Positions 1 to 13,200 of a DNA stretch of 64,000 nt are shown here, in pieces. The DNA is taken from assembly GCA_003254905.1 (NCBI GenBank), contig QANU01057090.1:661287-725286 (forward strand). Direction: 5' to 3'. The position numbers and the translations under genes were made by a program. Positions within the stretch are counted from its first letter, which is position 1. Every line of letters begins with the position of its first letter. The stretch is from Nissolia schottii. Its lineage: Eukaryota > Streptophyta > Magnoliopsida > Fabales > Fabaceae. Under the pieces are notes generated by a model. That model made no database searches and was not told the origin of the DNA. It saw nothing but the letters and a program-made list of their open reading frames with translations.

Positions 1-247
1 CATTATTTTGATAGAGATAGCAAACTATAAAACTATCACTAGTAGTTTAGTCCCCATTTATACCATGAAAAATGTATGTGAACCAAATTTTCACATATGA
101 AGGTTTCAGTATACAAGAATAAAAAGTTGGAAATAATCCACAGTTCCAAACAACAAATAAATTATCATAGGAGATAATAAAAATAAAACTACGCATAGAA
201 TATAACAAATCAATTGAAAGCATAGAAAAGGTCATCGATCAAATTAC

Positions 248-1174
248 ATTTCGTGTCTCTGTAGTTCTGTTCCTGCCCGAGGATATAACCTTCCCCTCCT
301 CAACAATTACACAGCTGGCAGAAGATATTGTAGTTCACATAAATATAGTGAGCCAAGACAACAATGCTCCAATGAAGTTACAGAGACCAAGTTTCCAAAG
401 TCTTCATTGCATTATAAAATGAAGATGATGAATGAACAAAGATTCATCTGAACAAGTTGGAGACACTAAACATAATACCAGGAATTACAAGCAAATGTGG
501 AATGGCACTTTTTCTGATGGTTACATCAAGTTAAAAGGACAAAGCAATAGGACAAGAGTTAGCAAACAAGTTAATATCATACTATGCAAGCAGATCCTAT
601 CTATCATGTTGTTATATCTAATTATCAATCCGTTACTCAATTTCTCTTCATAACAATGCAATAAAGCAAGAGTGCATCTCCCTCATCCCCAAAAAAAAAT
701 TAATAAAAAAAAAGTGCAACTCCAATTTTTTTCCTATCAAGCATTACCAAACTATGAAGGTAACTTACCCAACGGGTACTTCAAGGGCATCCAAAGCCAG
801 CTTTGCCTGTCACATAAAGGTAACAGAGCATATTAACATGAAAAGTGCAAAAGGGGGGGAAAAAGGAGTATAATTCTACAAAATTAAATAGAAGTAATGG
901 GAAGAATACGCATATGTAACCTACATGGTCCATTAAAGGAAAGCAGAAGGAACATACTAATAAAGCACCAAGGGAGTGGACCAAAATTGTAAGCTTCAAT
1001 GATAAAAGGTTTTGAGTTTTTCAGGTTCAAGGTTCATCATAAATAAAACCTAAAAAGCAACCTAAAGTGAAAGGAAGAACTGATTCCGAAACAATCGGAA
1101 AATGGAAGGCAGGTAACTACCTGGTGAATAGCAAGTTCCATGAATGTAAGAGTCTCGGGAGAGGTCATCTTCAT
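248..1174 (-). CDS. TAD2: TAD2/ADAT2-like tRNA adenosine deaminase, 5' part only
   Basis: In plants and other eukaryotes TAD2 is the catalytic subunit of the heterodimer that converts adenosine-34 of tRNA anticodons to inosine. Three exons are visible on the minus strand: 1174-1121, 806-769 and 314-248, all with GT donors and AG acceptors and consistent phase. They encode 53 residues. The segment MELAIHQAKLALDALEVPVG followed by CVIVEEGKVISSGRNRTTETRN is the N-terminal part of the cytidine-deaminase-like fold of TAD2. The zinc-binding HAE motif should lie in the next exon, which is beyond base 1, so catalytic competence cannot be judged. The start at 1174 is the first Met of the frame before the homology; a second ATG at 1168 is equally possible. 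Similarity is from memory of the family; the exon structure is read directly. Confidence 0.9.
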
Positions 1175-1250
1175 CTGATCCACTGCCACGGCGGTGAATA
1201 TGACAAGCCACGTGAACGGCGACGATCGGCGACTGGCGGCTGGTGAGCAA

Positions 1251-3227
1251 ATGAAGGTGAAGAAGCTGTGGTAAGTTTTTTTTTTTTTTTTGTGAAGTTC
1301 TTTTGTTGCCCTAAAACCCAGCCCATACCTTTTTTTTTTTTAAAAAAAAAAGGCCCAGTTCTCCTAACCACATGCAAGTTTTATTATTTTGGTTTAAAAC
1401 AAAAGTTTAGCACTGATCATTCCATCGCAAACAGACATGCTTTCAGGTCTTTGAGCGTTTACAAGATATTTATATATCACCTACCAAAGAAAAATGACGT
1501 GCGGTTCAAAAAAAAAATGTTGCCGAACACATTCAACAAAGCAGTTACGTTGATTTTCGTTTTGCCTCTTTTTTTTAATTTAATCTATTATTACTTATAT
1601 AAACTTAAGATAACAACCATAGCCGTGTCAAGACAATTTATTGCGGCCATTGGGTCGCGCTGAATAGCATTATTGTTCACTAAAATGACTCTTACATTAA
1701 CAAAAATTGAACTCACTTCCATTTGAAATCATGAGTTTACCCCCAATCATAATTTGCTCAAATTTTATATTATGTTGTAGATTTTTTTTAATCTAGTATG
1801 AGTTTGATGTCTTTAGTAAAAACATGAAACCATGAAGAAAAAAAAATGGCACAACAATAATGATTATCAAACTTGAGTTAACTCTTAAACTTTTAAACTA
1901 TAATTAGGGTCTATCGTATAATTTTGGGCCCAGCACTATTGATTCTTTACATCACATGTATATTGTTTCAGATTCAGGCATAATGATTGGTCTCTCGTTA
2001 AGGGGAAAAAAGCATAAAGAATGGACGACCATTAAAAAAAAGGGAAAAGAAATGCATAATTGATGTCGAATTAATATTCAATTCAAGATGAAGCATTAGC
2101 ATATGAATTATGAAGTTTGAAAGTAAGATATAGTGGTTATGATTTGATTCTGGACAACCACGACATTTATAGATAACATAATGGAATGAACCATCCAGAT
2201 TTAGATTGAAAAAGGTAAACACTCAGAGCAAACGATGATGAATACTTTGAAAATGAAAAATCGTAATTGAAATGTAAACACTCATCTATCTAGACAGATG
2301 GCCAGCTAAACGGTTAAATTGATTTATTTTTTACTTTTCATTTCTTTCGGCCAAATCTTCAATCATCATATCATCGATTTTGTTTATGTTCTCTATTTGT
2401 AAATCAAAAAAAAAAATATTATCAGGTTAAGCAATCTTAATAAAGTAATAATAATAAATAAAAACCTTTAATATACAATCACTTTCTTTCACGTTTACTT
2501 TTTCAATAGATATTTAAGTACGACTCGAACTCATTATTAATTTTAGGAGTTCACTTCCTCATCACTTCCATTCTTAGATATATAAATAATAAAATACATC
2601 ATTTATTTCATTCAGGTCTAATCCACTATGTATTAATTCATCTCAATTTCATTCCACTCCCCCCCGTGAAATATTCAAACATATCTTGTTTAGGTTGCAC
2701 ACTCTTTGATGTCTGCTTCTGCCTTCAAGTACGATTCTTGATGGTTAAGTCGCTGCCATTACTTGATTTTCATGTTGTTTAGCTTATGCCTTATAATTTA
2801 AGGTGATCAAGTATTGGTTCAACTCACTCTAATTGAGTTGGTTGATTATAGTCTTTAATTAGCTTATGTTTGCTTCTACCAAATAGCTAAGTTTAAGACT
2901 GGTTAGATTTTGCTTTAGTGATCAAGTATTTGCTTTTATTGGTATTTGATATTGTTCTCATATTGAAACTTGATGTTATTTTCATGTTGAAATTGATTTC
3001 CACGTTTGAGATTTTCCTCGTAACGAGAATCATTGAAACGTTAAAGGAAGGTCCAAGAGGTTTGAGTGAAAATAGAAGACTTCATGAATCTAAGAACTTT
3101 GACCATTGCTACTACATTTTCATAAAAAAATTTCTTTTAAGCAATGGATCGCTACTTGAATTTCACTTGTATTGTTGATTCCAGTTTGATAATACTCGTA
3201 GGCATCCTCCAACTTGCATAGGAGGAG
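1251..3227. other. Intergenic, TAD2 upstream side; no gene seen
   Basis: AT-rich sequence with long A and T runs (about 1275-1290 and 1328-1350). No conserved coding segment was recognised on either strand. The last 500 bases may be the decayed interior of the copia element whose 3' LTR follows, because a purine-rich tract sits directly before that LTR. Confidence 0.5.
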
Positions 3228-3383
3228 TGTTGAAGCATGTGACTGATACCGAAAATTAGTTAGAGTTGTCGATATTTAGTTATGAAGTAGTTAACAGTTA
3301 GTTACATTCACTTGTATTAGTTAAACTTCTCTCAATTCTCTCGACTTTCCCATTTCTTAAGCTTTCTACCCTGAATTTCAACA
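3228..3383 (+). mobile_element. Remnant 3' LTR of a Ty1/copia-type retrotransposon
   Basis: A 156-bp segment opens with TGTTGAA and closes with the inverted TTCAACA, giving TG...CA ends with 7-bp terminal inverted repeats, as in plant copia LTRs. It is directly preceded by a purine tract, GCATAGGAGGAG, in the position of the polypurine tract next to a 3' LTR. No matching 5-bp duplication is seen at its two ends, which fits a 3' end of a truncated element better than a solo LTR. No polymerase reading frame survives upstream. Confidence 0.55.
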
Positions 3384-3735
3384 ATGTGTGCCTTTATTGG
3401 TATATTTATGCGTTACTTGCGATTCCAAGAACATAAATATTTTGCATACCAGATGCCATAGAAAAAAAGGGTAGAAACTGACTAATCTTCCGGAGGCCAT
3501 ATGCGAAGTGAACCAAACTGTAATAGAGAGAATCTAGAGCAAAATTTTCTGGACTGCTTCATTGCTTATCTAATCCAACCTCTTTTATCCTTATCTTCCA
3601 GTAAAGGAAGAACCCCCAAAAAGTAAAGAACAAAAGGGAAAGACAAAAAAAAGTTTTAAAAAACTAAAATTTATTTTAAAAAAGGAGGTCCCAAAAGCAC
3701 GTGCTTTACTGCTACTAAATACTACTACTATCATA

Positions 3736-6502
3736 TCATCTGCAATTCGGTCTCCTAACAAATCGCCCCTGCCACATCACAAACAAGGTAGATTTGTTAC
3801 CTCAAGCGTGACAAACTCAATGAAGCCATAATTCACAATCTATTTGCCTTTTCTTAATTTACAATTCATTCATCAAGAAGAAACATTAAATAATCTCCCT
3901 GATTTGTTTTCAACCATTTTTTGTTTATTCACCTACCCTTTCTTTCTTGTTCACAAGTCAATTTTCTAAGTTTGACATTAAAGTTAATTTTCACCGACTC
4001 TTTCTTCCTGCGGTTTCCTAGAGCCTACTTTGTCTTAACTCTCCAACATTAATCTCCAATTAAAAAATAGCGGAAACCAATTGTTTGTTCCATGTGCTAT
4101 AGGAATGCAGACTGCAACAACATTATTACTTTTTTTTCTTAATTTAGAAAGTAATATAATGAGGAAAGAATCCCAATAGATTATTTTGATAGGGATCAAA
4201 AGCCCAAAACATACGTTAGGACTTATTAATGAAATTAAAAAACTAAGAAAAGAAAGGAGAAAAAACTAAACAATTTGAATAAGATAGATCCTCAAAAAAG
4301 CTGGACAGACATAGTGACCGGGCACTATGTTGGGGTCCACTCTCCATAACAAAAAGAAAAACTCTGACGAACCAACCTCATTACCCAATTAGCATCATCA
4401 ATCATCATATCATAAAGCATATTTTCTTTTCTTTTCTTTTCCCTTTCCTGAGATAAATAATAATTTCTTCGAGTGTCCTCAACTGGGTCGTACCTGCATT
4501 CTGGGCCGTCGATCAGCGTTGACTTTTCTGACCTGGTACCTGATCTTCTTTGAGAAGAGGCGTGTACGCCGCTTTTCTTTATAGCGAAGCACGCTAGCCT
4601 CTCTCACTCCTCCGTTCTCCCATAACAAATCAATTTGTGACAGCCGACCCTGCCTCCCACAAAATAAATAAAATCCCGTAAGAAGCTGTTAAATGCTGCA
4701 CCATATGTATACTCATACCATACATTGTACTCTTACAACAGTGACAACCCTCTTCTGACAGAATGTATTTTTGAATAATGTCAGAACGTGACCCAAAAAT
4801 AATACGTGCAACTAAATAAAATATTTCGGATAACTTTTTTCACCTAAATTAAATTTTCCTCACGCTAGACCCAAAAAAAAAAAAATTAAGTCACTAAGAA
4901 TTTTTCCACCACGGAGGTTAATTTTACTTCTAACCTTCTGTGGGCCAACAAAACAACCATATTTCTCTAGTTGAAAAACCATTGAATGTTCGGAGAATGT
5001 TTTCAAAAGCATCATTGAAGCAGTAAATTAAAGAGGAATGGAGGCATGATGTTATGCGTGAAATACTTTACTGTTTAAGAGTGAAAAAGTGTGATTCCAC
5101 GCTCCACGTGATTAAAATGCCGACCAAATAGTGAAGTATTACAAACTTTTGTTTAGTTGAGACAAAAGGATACTACTATTAACATTAGTAGGTTCACTTC
5201 ACATTTTTTTCCCATTAAGATAGGTTTAGCTTCAACTATTCAATTAACTTTTCTATGTGATGTCATTTATTATTTTAAGAAATTATATATGTAAAAAAAA
5301 TAAACAAGAAAAAGGTTTGAGGGTTTAACAAGGTCTTAAAAACACGTCATCACAGGAATCAAGGTGTCAAGTGTCAACAAAGTCTTAAAATAATAGAATT
5401 AAGTATTAGATTAGATTTTGATTGGTAGTTGAAAGAAAGATTAGGAACGTACAGTGACGTCATTTCCCGGCGAGTCGGAGGCGGAGCCATCGTCGGCGAA
5501 CGGGGAGCCCCGGTCGGACCAGGCACTGCGAACACCGTCGTAGTTCAATTTCAACATCAATCCCGAATTCGGTTTGGGGACAGCAGGAGAATCATTATTC
5601 CCCTTGTTGGGCAATAATTCAGCGCTCTTCGCTTCCACGCTGTGTTTCTCCACCTTCTTCTTCTTTTTCTGCTTCTTCTCCTTCTCCTTCTCCGCTGCCG
5701 CAGCAGCCGGCGGCGGGGCAGAAGCGACAGGAGCGGGCTTGTTCCCGATCTTGGGGGATATCTGGAGGATATCAACCGCCGGCAAATTCCACCAATTGCA
5801 ATCGTCCACGTGGCGGAAAGCTCTCACCCCTTGCCTCCGCAGGCCGAGCCGGAAATCCAGTTTCCCGCCAAAACCAATCCACGGATTCTCCTCAGAGGAG
5901 GCAGAGTTCTCCAATTCGACCCCGCTCCCCATGATGCTATCGATCCCTTCCTCGATTTCCTCGTCGAGCATCGATTCAGCGTCGAAATCGTCCTCTCCGC
6001 AAGGGCGTTCCTCCTCCAATTGCAGCGAATTCACCCTGGAGCTTATCTCCCCTGGGCTCTGGCACGGCTTGTCCTGATGCACGCTCACCACCTTGGGCTC
6101 CGCCGCGAAGGGCGGCGGCTCCCCGCGGTAGTGGTGGTGTTGGAGCAGGAACGAGGAGCCGTCGAACACCCTGAAAGGTAACAGAAGCTCTGAGGATTCG
6201 TCCAAAAACGGCGCCGTGTTGGGGTGACTGTTTGGTGGCGTTTTGGTGGGGAAGAGGTTAGGGTAGGCGGTGGAGAGGAGCGCGGTGGCCTCGTTGTAGG
6301 TCTGGTTGGGGCGTTTCCGAGGGGTTCGGGGCTTTCGGGTGTAGAGTGAGAGCGGGGAATTGCTGGATTCGGAGATGGTTGAGGAAGGAGAAGAAGAAGT
6401 GTGTGAGGTGGTGCGGGTGGATGAAGAGGTACTGGATTTGACGAATTCGAAATCGAAGCCATAGGTTCTTCCGCCAGCTCCGCTTAGACACGAAGATGAC
6501 AT
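3736..6502 (-). CDS. CIA2: CIA2/CIL-like CCT-domain transcription factor
   Basis: CIA2 and its paralogue CIL are nuclear activators of genes for chloroplast protein import and chloroplast ribosomes in Arabidopsis. Three minus-strand exons: 6502-5453, 4649-4494 and 3768-3736, joined in frame with GT-AG introns of 803 and 725 bp; product 412 aa, close to family length (about 394-435). Exon 1 begins MSSSCLSG and carries the family block [20 protein letters not shown], the acidic [17 protein letters not shown], a lysine-rich stretch near residue 280 and [18 protein letters not shown]. Exon 2 carries most of the CCT motif ([20 protein letters not shown]); the final exon is only 33 nt, adding [10 protein letters not shown] and the stop. 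The CCT motif gives DNA/protein binding and nuclear targeting. The paralogue (CIA2 or CIL) cannot be decided here. Exon 1 alone reads on into the intron and would give a false 353-aa protein without CCT. Confidence 0.95.
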
Positions 6503-9500
6503 CTTCCCCTAATTCAGTGAAGCTTCTAGAAGCTCGAGAATTGCGATATTTGATACATCCAGAATTGAAGCGCAGTTGGAATCAAGCAAGGAGCGGAAAA
6601 GACTGTGCAGAGTACAAAAACCCTAAACCCAAAAAGGTGCAAGCAACAAAAGTAGTTGTTGCCTTATTTATTCTGGGGAAATTAAATTAAAATAAAACAA
6701 ATGAAGAAAAAGCCAAGGGAATGTAATCAAATTTAAAAATCCAGCCGACTCTGTATTGTTATGAATTCTGAGAAACAGAGAGTAGCATTCGGAATCCCCG
6801 GAAAGGGAAAGAAGCGGAATTGGTGTTGTCTAGGTAAGTAAATAAAGTACAACGAACAAAGATAGGAAAAAGGTGGCCAATAGCGGGAGAAGAAGTGTTG
6901 ATTTTCAGGAGAGACAGAGAGAGAGAGAAGGGGGTGGGGAAAGAAAAGACCCGTTGGGGTGTGAGTAGATATAGAGAGGGGGCAAGTGGCAGAATGGAAC
7001 AAGGGCACCGACTGTTGCTACACTTGCCACTACTGCTTGCTAATGGAAAGGAGGAGTTGGGAGGGGGAAGAGACAACGATCTCTGTTCTTGCTACTGTAG
7101 GGACCACCTTCTTATTTTTACCTCTCTTCAATTATTTTACCTTGTTCTTTTACTATTATATCCCCTTTTTGTTTGTACCCCCTTGCCTTCTGCTTTTCTC
7201 GGCCGTTTCTGCCTCTACAATTATCGGCCCATGCTCAACTCACATGAACGAACGAATGAAGAATGACAATTTTGGGAGAGCAGCTTTATGCTTTCTCTAT
7301 TTCCATTAAAGACTCACTCAATATTAGCCTTACTGTTGTAGTAGCAGTTGAAACACACTAACTATGACTCTGGGAAATGAACTTTGATTTGATGATTACT
7401 TTAAAAAAATGTTAACACGTCAATGTTTTCCATTTTGAGGTGATAAAAATTTTCAGGTGCGGTGTTGTATTTTTTTTTTCCTTTTTTAAGAATATTAAAA
7501 GAAACTTATTTATTTTAAGATTCAAACACAACTTCTTATAATTCTTAAATGCGCCCAATTTTTACCATATTTCTTGTATTTGGGATACGCTCTTCCTTGT
7601 CTTATCATTTTTTTTTTTAGCAGTAACTTATAAACCTCTGGTTTTTGCCTCTTTGACCGTTGAACAATAAAAATTGCAATACAGTTATATTAAAAAAATA
7701 TATCTGCAATGAAATTACTCTAATTATAAAAAGACTGGTGGAGTAATAGCATAGTATGTAGCAGAAGAAAAAAGAAAATGTTTGTAACGCATGCGTGCGT
7801 GGAGTTTGGGGCAGTTTGGTAATTGGATAATTAAAATCTTAAGCATGGGCCATGGCAAGGAGGATGTACCCGGAGGATTATTCTACACCTTACCATACCT
7901 AGTGCAGAAAGGACTTTCTAATGGGGATCATGGAAATGGCTCCCCCTTATCTGGTGACGAGGCGGAAGCTGATTGGAGGGATTAGATTTCAGGGCTGACG
8001 TGGCATACCTTTTATGGGTTAGCGGTTGATGAGAAGTTCACGTGTATCAAGGGAAGAGGTGGGCTTTCGGATAGAGAGAGAGGTGAATGATTCCAACCTT
8101 TTTGGTGTCTTGCGCGTTACAAATCTGTGGCACTCAATCATACTACGCTTCCCTAATTTTGTTCAATGACTCCTTGATTATCAATTTCAAAATCTTTGTT
8201 TTGTTTCCATTTTTTCACTATTCACCCCCAAGCTTCCAACTACATACACAATGGAAAGGTTCCCTGCTATTATTATTCTTGAGTATTGATATATATATAT
8301 ATATATATGTTCTTGAATAAAAAATAGACCAAATGAAAAGTTTAATTATTATGTATTGTAATGGTGTATACCAATTAAACTTTAAAATTAATGTCTTAAA
8401 ATATTAAAAAAAAAGTAATTAATTGTTATTCATTTAGTAAGTAAATAAAATAATATTAAAGATAAACCATCTCTCTTTATTTTTATTATCCCAAGTCCAT
8501 GTATATTTGAGTTCTTGTCCATTAAACTTGTTGGAGAATAGGAATTTTGTATTTACATGTCACTGAGCCCGTTTTTTCTTTTTAACTTTTTTGGTAAGTA
8601 AAATTATGCCTTTTATAGAAGAAAAAAAATTGTAGAAAATAATGTTTCTTACTTTTATCAAAACACAAGTATTTTTACACCTCTCAAGAGTTGAAATTAA
8701 TAAACAAATGGTTTATGAAGGATAACACTTCTCTTAATCGTGTTAGTCTTAAAAAATAAAACAATTCTCAGATATGTGCCAAAAAATAATAATTCCCGGA
8801 TATTTTCTATTAATAAAGTCATTGTAATCATAATCTATATAATAGTATAAAAATAAATATCTCTCCGTCTTTCAAATTCAATAATTTTTTAGAGAAACAT
8901 TTATTTATTGAAAGCATGTCAATTAAAAGTATACGATAAGATCAATTGATTAGTTTATCAGTAAGAAATTAATTTACCTCAATATAACAAATCACAATTC
9001 AAATTTTAGTTGGGTTAGTAGCTCACGTTTAAGTAACTCACAATATTCAAATACAATTGTATCATGTGAATACCTGTGAGAAATTATAAAATAAAAAAAT
9101 AAAAATAAAAACATGAATATGCAATAGATGCTTTGTGTGCTGTTGATTATAATGTGAGTTAGGGTTAGAAAATTATACAAAGGACCAACTAAATGATAAC
9201 AACACTAGACAGAAACTACTAATCCAGTGTAACTAATTAATTTCCTAATTCCTATGAACTTTCTATCATTTATAATCTGGTTTCTAAAACCAATGGCGCC
9301 TCACCGACCTTAATTCCACATGAAGAAGATAGCTCCATCAATATCACCACTGGTTGAGATAGATCTTAAGTCATTTTCATTTTGTCTATGGTTACAAATA
9401 AGTAGATTTTGAGCCTTTTCCTTTTCGTTTAATTATAAATCGGCGTGGAGCTTTAAACAACTGAAGATACCACTGTTTTAACAAATTACATAAACTAGAA

Positions 9501-9640
9501 TAAAATCAATATTTCCAATCTACGTATCAATAGCGCATTCTTTATCCACCATGCTACGTATAAAATCCTTAATACATTTACAGTAATATCAACTGTGGAA
9601 TAAATAAAACGTGTTTGGGATGCATCACCCTCCATTAAAG
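6503..9640. other. CIA2-like upstream region and intergenic DNA
   Basis: Minus-strand 5' flank of the CIA2-like gene. A CT-rich tract on the gene's sense strand (GA repeat at about 6906-6930 on plus) is typical of plant core promoters or 5' leaders. A (TA)n microsatellite lies at about 8289-8309. Open frames here (for example 7791-7985 and 6986-7309) have no recognisable domain and no splice context. Nothing else seen. Confidence 0.5.
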
Positions 9641-10280
9641 GACCAAAAACATGAAAATAAGTAGTGTATAAACATTTTTTTACATTTTTGCACAAACATA
9701 TAAAATATAAGTGCACAAACATGTAAACCAATTAATACTAAATATTAAAATAACATAACAGATTAATTAGTAGTGCACAAACATTTGTCACATAATTGCA
9801 CAAACATATACAACATAGGTGAACCAATTAATAAAATAATTGACACTAAATACTAAATGACCAAAAACATGAAAATTGAGTAGTGCACAAGCATTTTTCA
9901 CAATTTTGTACAAACATATACTGTATACGTGCACAAACATATGAACTAATTAACACTAAATACTAAGAACATAACAGATCAATTAGTAGTGCACAAACAT
10001 TTGTTACACTGTTGCACAAACAAAGACAATATAAGTGCGCAAACATATGAAACAATTAACACTAAATTCTTAATGACCAAAAACAGGGAAATGAGTAGTG
10101 CACAAATATTTTCCACACTATTGCACAAACATATACAACACACGTGCACAAACATATGACCCAATTAACATTAAATACTAAAAAACATAATAAATTAATT
10201 AGTAATGCACAAACATCTGTCACACAACTGCACAAACATATATATGAAACAGTTGACGCTACATACTAAAGGACCAATTG
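9641..10280. repeat. Tandem array of about 217-bp dimeric units (108-bp monomers)
   Basis: The segment GACCAAAAACATGAAAA starts at 9641 and recurs at 9859 and (diverged) 10075, then a truncated GACCAA at 10272, giving spacings of 218, 216 and 197. Halfway between lies a related but distinct monomer starting ACATAACAGATTAATTAG. Both kinds contain GCACAAACAT several times and end in AATTAACACTAAATACTAA. The array is therefore three dimers, or about six monomers, of alternating A and B type. The longest reading frame (78 codons, minus, 9495-9731) is AT-rich and not gene-like. Confidence 0.8.
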
Positions 10281-13200
10281 TTGGCCCCATCGATTTGATA
10301 TACATAATTCATTGATAAAATTGGATTTCGAATCAATTGATCATCAAACTCGTTCGTTCCTTCTAATTCATGTTCAGATTTAATTGACAAATTAGGATAT
10401 AGCATACGGTGATCAAAAGCAAAATCAATCAAATGAATGATTATGAACGATGATGATTATGCATAAGCTAAGAACGACAATGAAGATGACACAGGAGCAA
10501 TGCTTGGTCAAGACGAACAAGGGCTGTGTGAGTTGAGGGTTTGACGGCCAAGTGAGAGTGAGTGAAACTTGTGTGAGATTGAATGTGAGGTCGCGTGGGG
10601 ATGACGTTTATTTGCTATAGGTATGGTATACGAATGACAATAAGATGATTGTTTATTGGTTACACCAATCATTTTTCTTATTTTATTATAGCACGAGATC
10701 AATTATATATGACTCATTATTTATATCAATTAAATGTTTGGTTTTTTTTCATTACTATTATAAAAGAAAATTTCCTTCCTAAATTTATTTTATTAAACCA
10801 CACTACCATTAACACAATTTTGACCCCATTGACCTTATTTTTTCTTAATTCAAATTTTAACATTTCACTTTGTCCTACTAGTATCATATTTCCTAATTCA
10901 AATTTTTAATTCAAATTTTAACATCTCTCTAACATAAATATTTTATAATTCAAAATTTTGATTGCTAACAACTAAAATAAACATCATTCAATTTTTTGTC
11001 AAAAAAAGATATCCCTAAATGTTGATATATTTTATTCTAAATTACTCTTATATACTAAAAAGAATGTTCAATGTTTATAAAAAAATATTACTTAAATCTA
11101 TTATAAACAAATATAAAAATACATATATCAAAATAATTTTATGTAATACACATATATTATACTAGTAATTTTTTTTAAAAAAAAAACAAAGCTGTTATCA
11201 AATATTTATTTTTTCCCTCGTTAATAGATGATTAATGAGATAAAAGAAAACAATTTGGGTACAGGTGATTTCCGTTGTCTTGTGTCTAAAAAATATTCCA
11301 CCGCTGGGTTAAGTGAAGAAGAACATAATTTGGGAGGTAGGGAAAGAAATATTACAATAGCTGGTGTACCTTCATTTTAGAGAATTTGTGAAAGTAATGA
11401 CCGCCACACTCTTTCGTTCGTATTTCAGAGCCGAATGTCCTTTTCTAATTAGAGATATTTAGAGAACAAAATATCCGATCGCCTCTTTCAGTGTGCAATT
11501 TTCACAGTTTTGAAGAGATATTTGTTTGTTTTATATTATTTTGGTAAATATCCGATTTTTTTTATTTTAAGAAAGCCCTTTTATCCGCACTTGTGTGTAT
11601 TTTTTCTAATATGGTCACGCTTCTTTGCACCCATGAGCTCAAAATATTTTTCATAATTATTATTTTTATACAAATTATAAAGAAATTAACTTCTAGCACA
11701 CATTTATACCGTTAGTATTTTTACCAAAAAATATTTATATTGTTAACAAATAGAAATACTATAAAATATCACTTATAATAATCATGATGAATAGTTATTG
11801 GCTCACAATATAAAAATATTTTATACCATCCATACACAAAAATTAATTTCAATTTTTAAAAAAAATTAATTTTTATGTATGGTCAACCTAAAATTCTTTT
11901 ACACTTCCATCCATGGTTGTTAAACTATCGAGTTAACTCGTAAACTCGTTAGAGTTTACGATTTTACTGCACAAAACGTGTTAACGTACACTTATGTAAA
12001 CTCTTTTTTGGTAAACTCGTGCGAGTTTAAGTAAACTCTCGATTCTACTAGCGAATTTATGAGTTAAAATCTACTTACGAGTTTACGTCAAAATGGACAA
12101 ATTTTGTAACTTTGTTAGATACTTACCTAACTTTGTTTATATTAGATAATGTATATTGAGTTTATTTAGCTAATTTCATATATTTATCATAATTGAGCTA
12201 TATTTTATTGAATTATAAAATAATACAGATACCGAATAAAGTATGACATAACCACTAAGTGTCATGCATTGAGGTGTATTTAATGGTATTTCTTTCATTA
12301 ATTTAATTTAAAGTTAACATTATTTAATTTCAATTATAAATACAATATTTAATCAAGTTTAATTTCTAATTATATTGTTTATAACATATTTTTTTACGTA
12401 TGTACACTCATACGAGTTTACGATCTGAGTTTTCTTATACACGTTTTTAACTCATAAAAAGTTTAGGCAAGAGTGCAAAATTTTGTTTACAAGCATAAAA
12501 TTAATCTCATAAAACAATAATTTTGTTCTCTCTCTATATATATTATAACTTATTATAATATCTTACAAGATAAAAAGTTTCTGATTCGATTCATTTAGTG
12601 TGCAATCTTTTCTCTAATCATTAATATCATGTAACTCTAGAATCTTGTTATAACTGAATAATTGCATTTGACTTATAAAAAATAACTTCTTTTTTTAAAT
12701 AACGTCCAAACACTCCAAAGAAAATTGTATACTCGCTCATGTGATGAACTGATAGTTGTTGATATTTGGCAGTACCTTATCATAACAAGGGAGGGTGACT
12801 TGGAATCCCCACAGCCATTGAAATTGGATAAACGCATGGCTGAGGAGTGTACGATTATATAAGGTAGAAATTCAATCAAAACATGTGACTCTATATATGG
12901 TTACATTAGTCGAGGCTTCATGTTATCACAATATTATCTTCACCTCACATAACTTTCAACCAGTGGATTGCAATAGCCACATCTTGACATATAATCTCCG
13001 TCATTGTGGACTTGACACTTTTGTTGAGTTAGTGGAAATATATCCCTACATTAACATATAGTATTATAAGAATATAATCCATATAAGCTAGAATTAATCC
13101 ACATGGTCTAAACTTCGAAGTTGTTCCAAATACCGAATATTTTTCTTTAAGCACGGCTCAATTAATCAAATTTTGTCATATTAATATAAATAATTAATTT

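Noticed and set aside
5574..6181. Long plus-strand open frames (167 and 179 codons) over CIA2-like exon 1
   Set aside because: They are the antisense of a well-supported coding exon; their Ser/Leu-rich content follows from the GC-rich sense codons.
7791..7985. 64-codon open frame in the CIA2-like upstream region
   Set aside because: No domain or family resemblance and no supporting gene structure.
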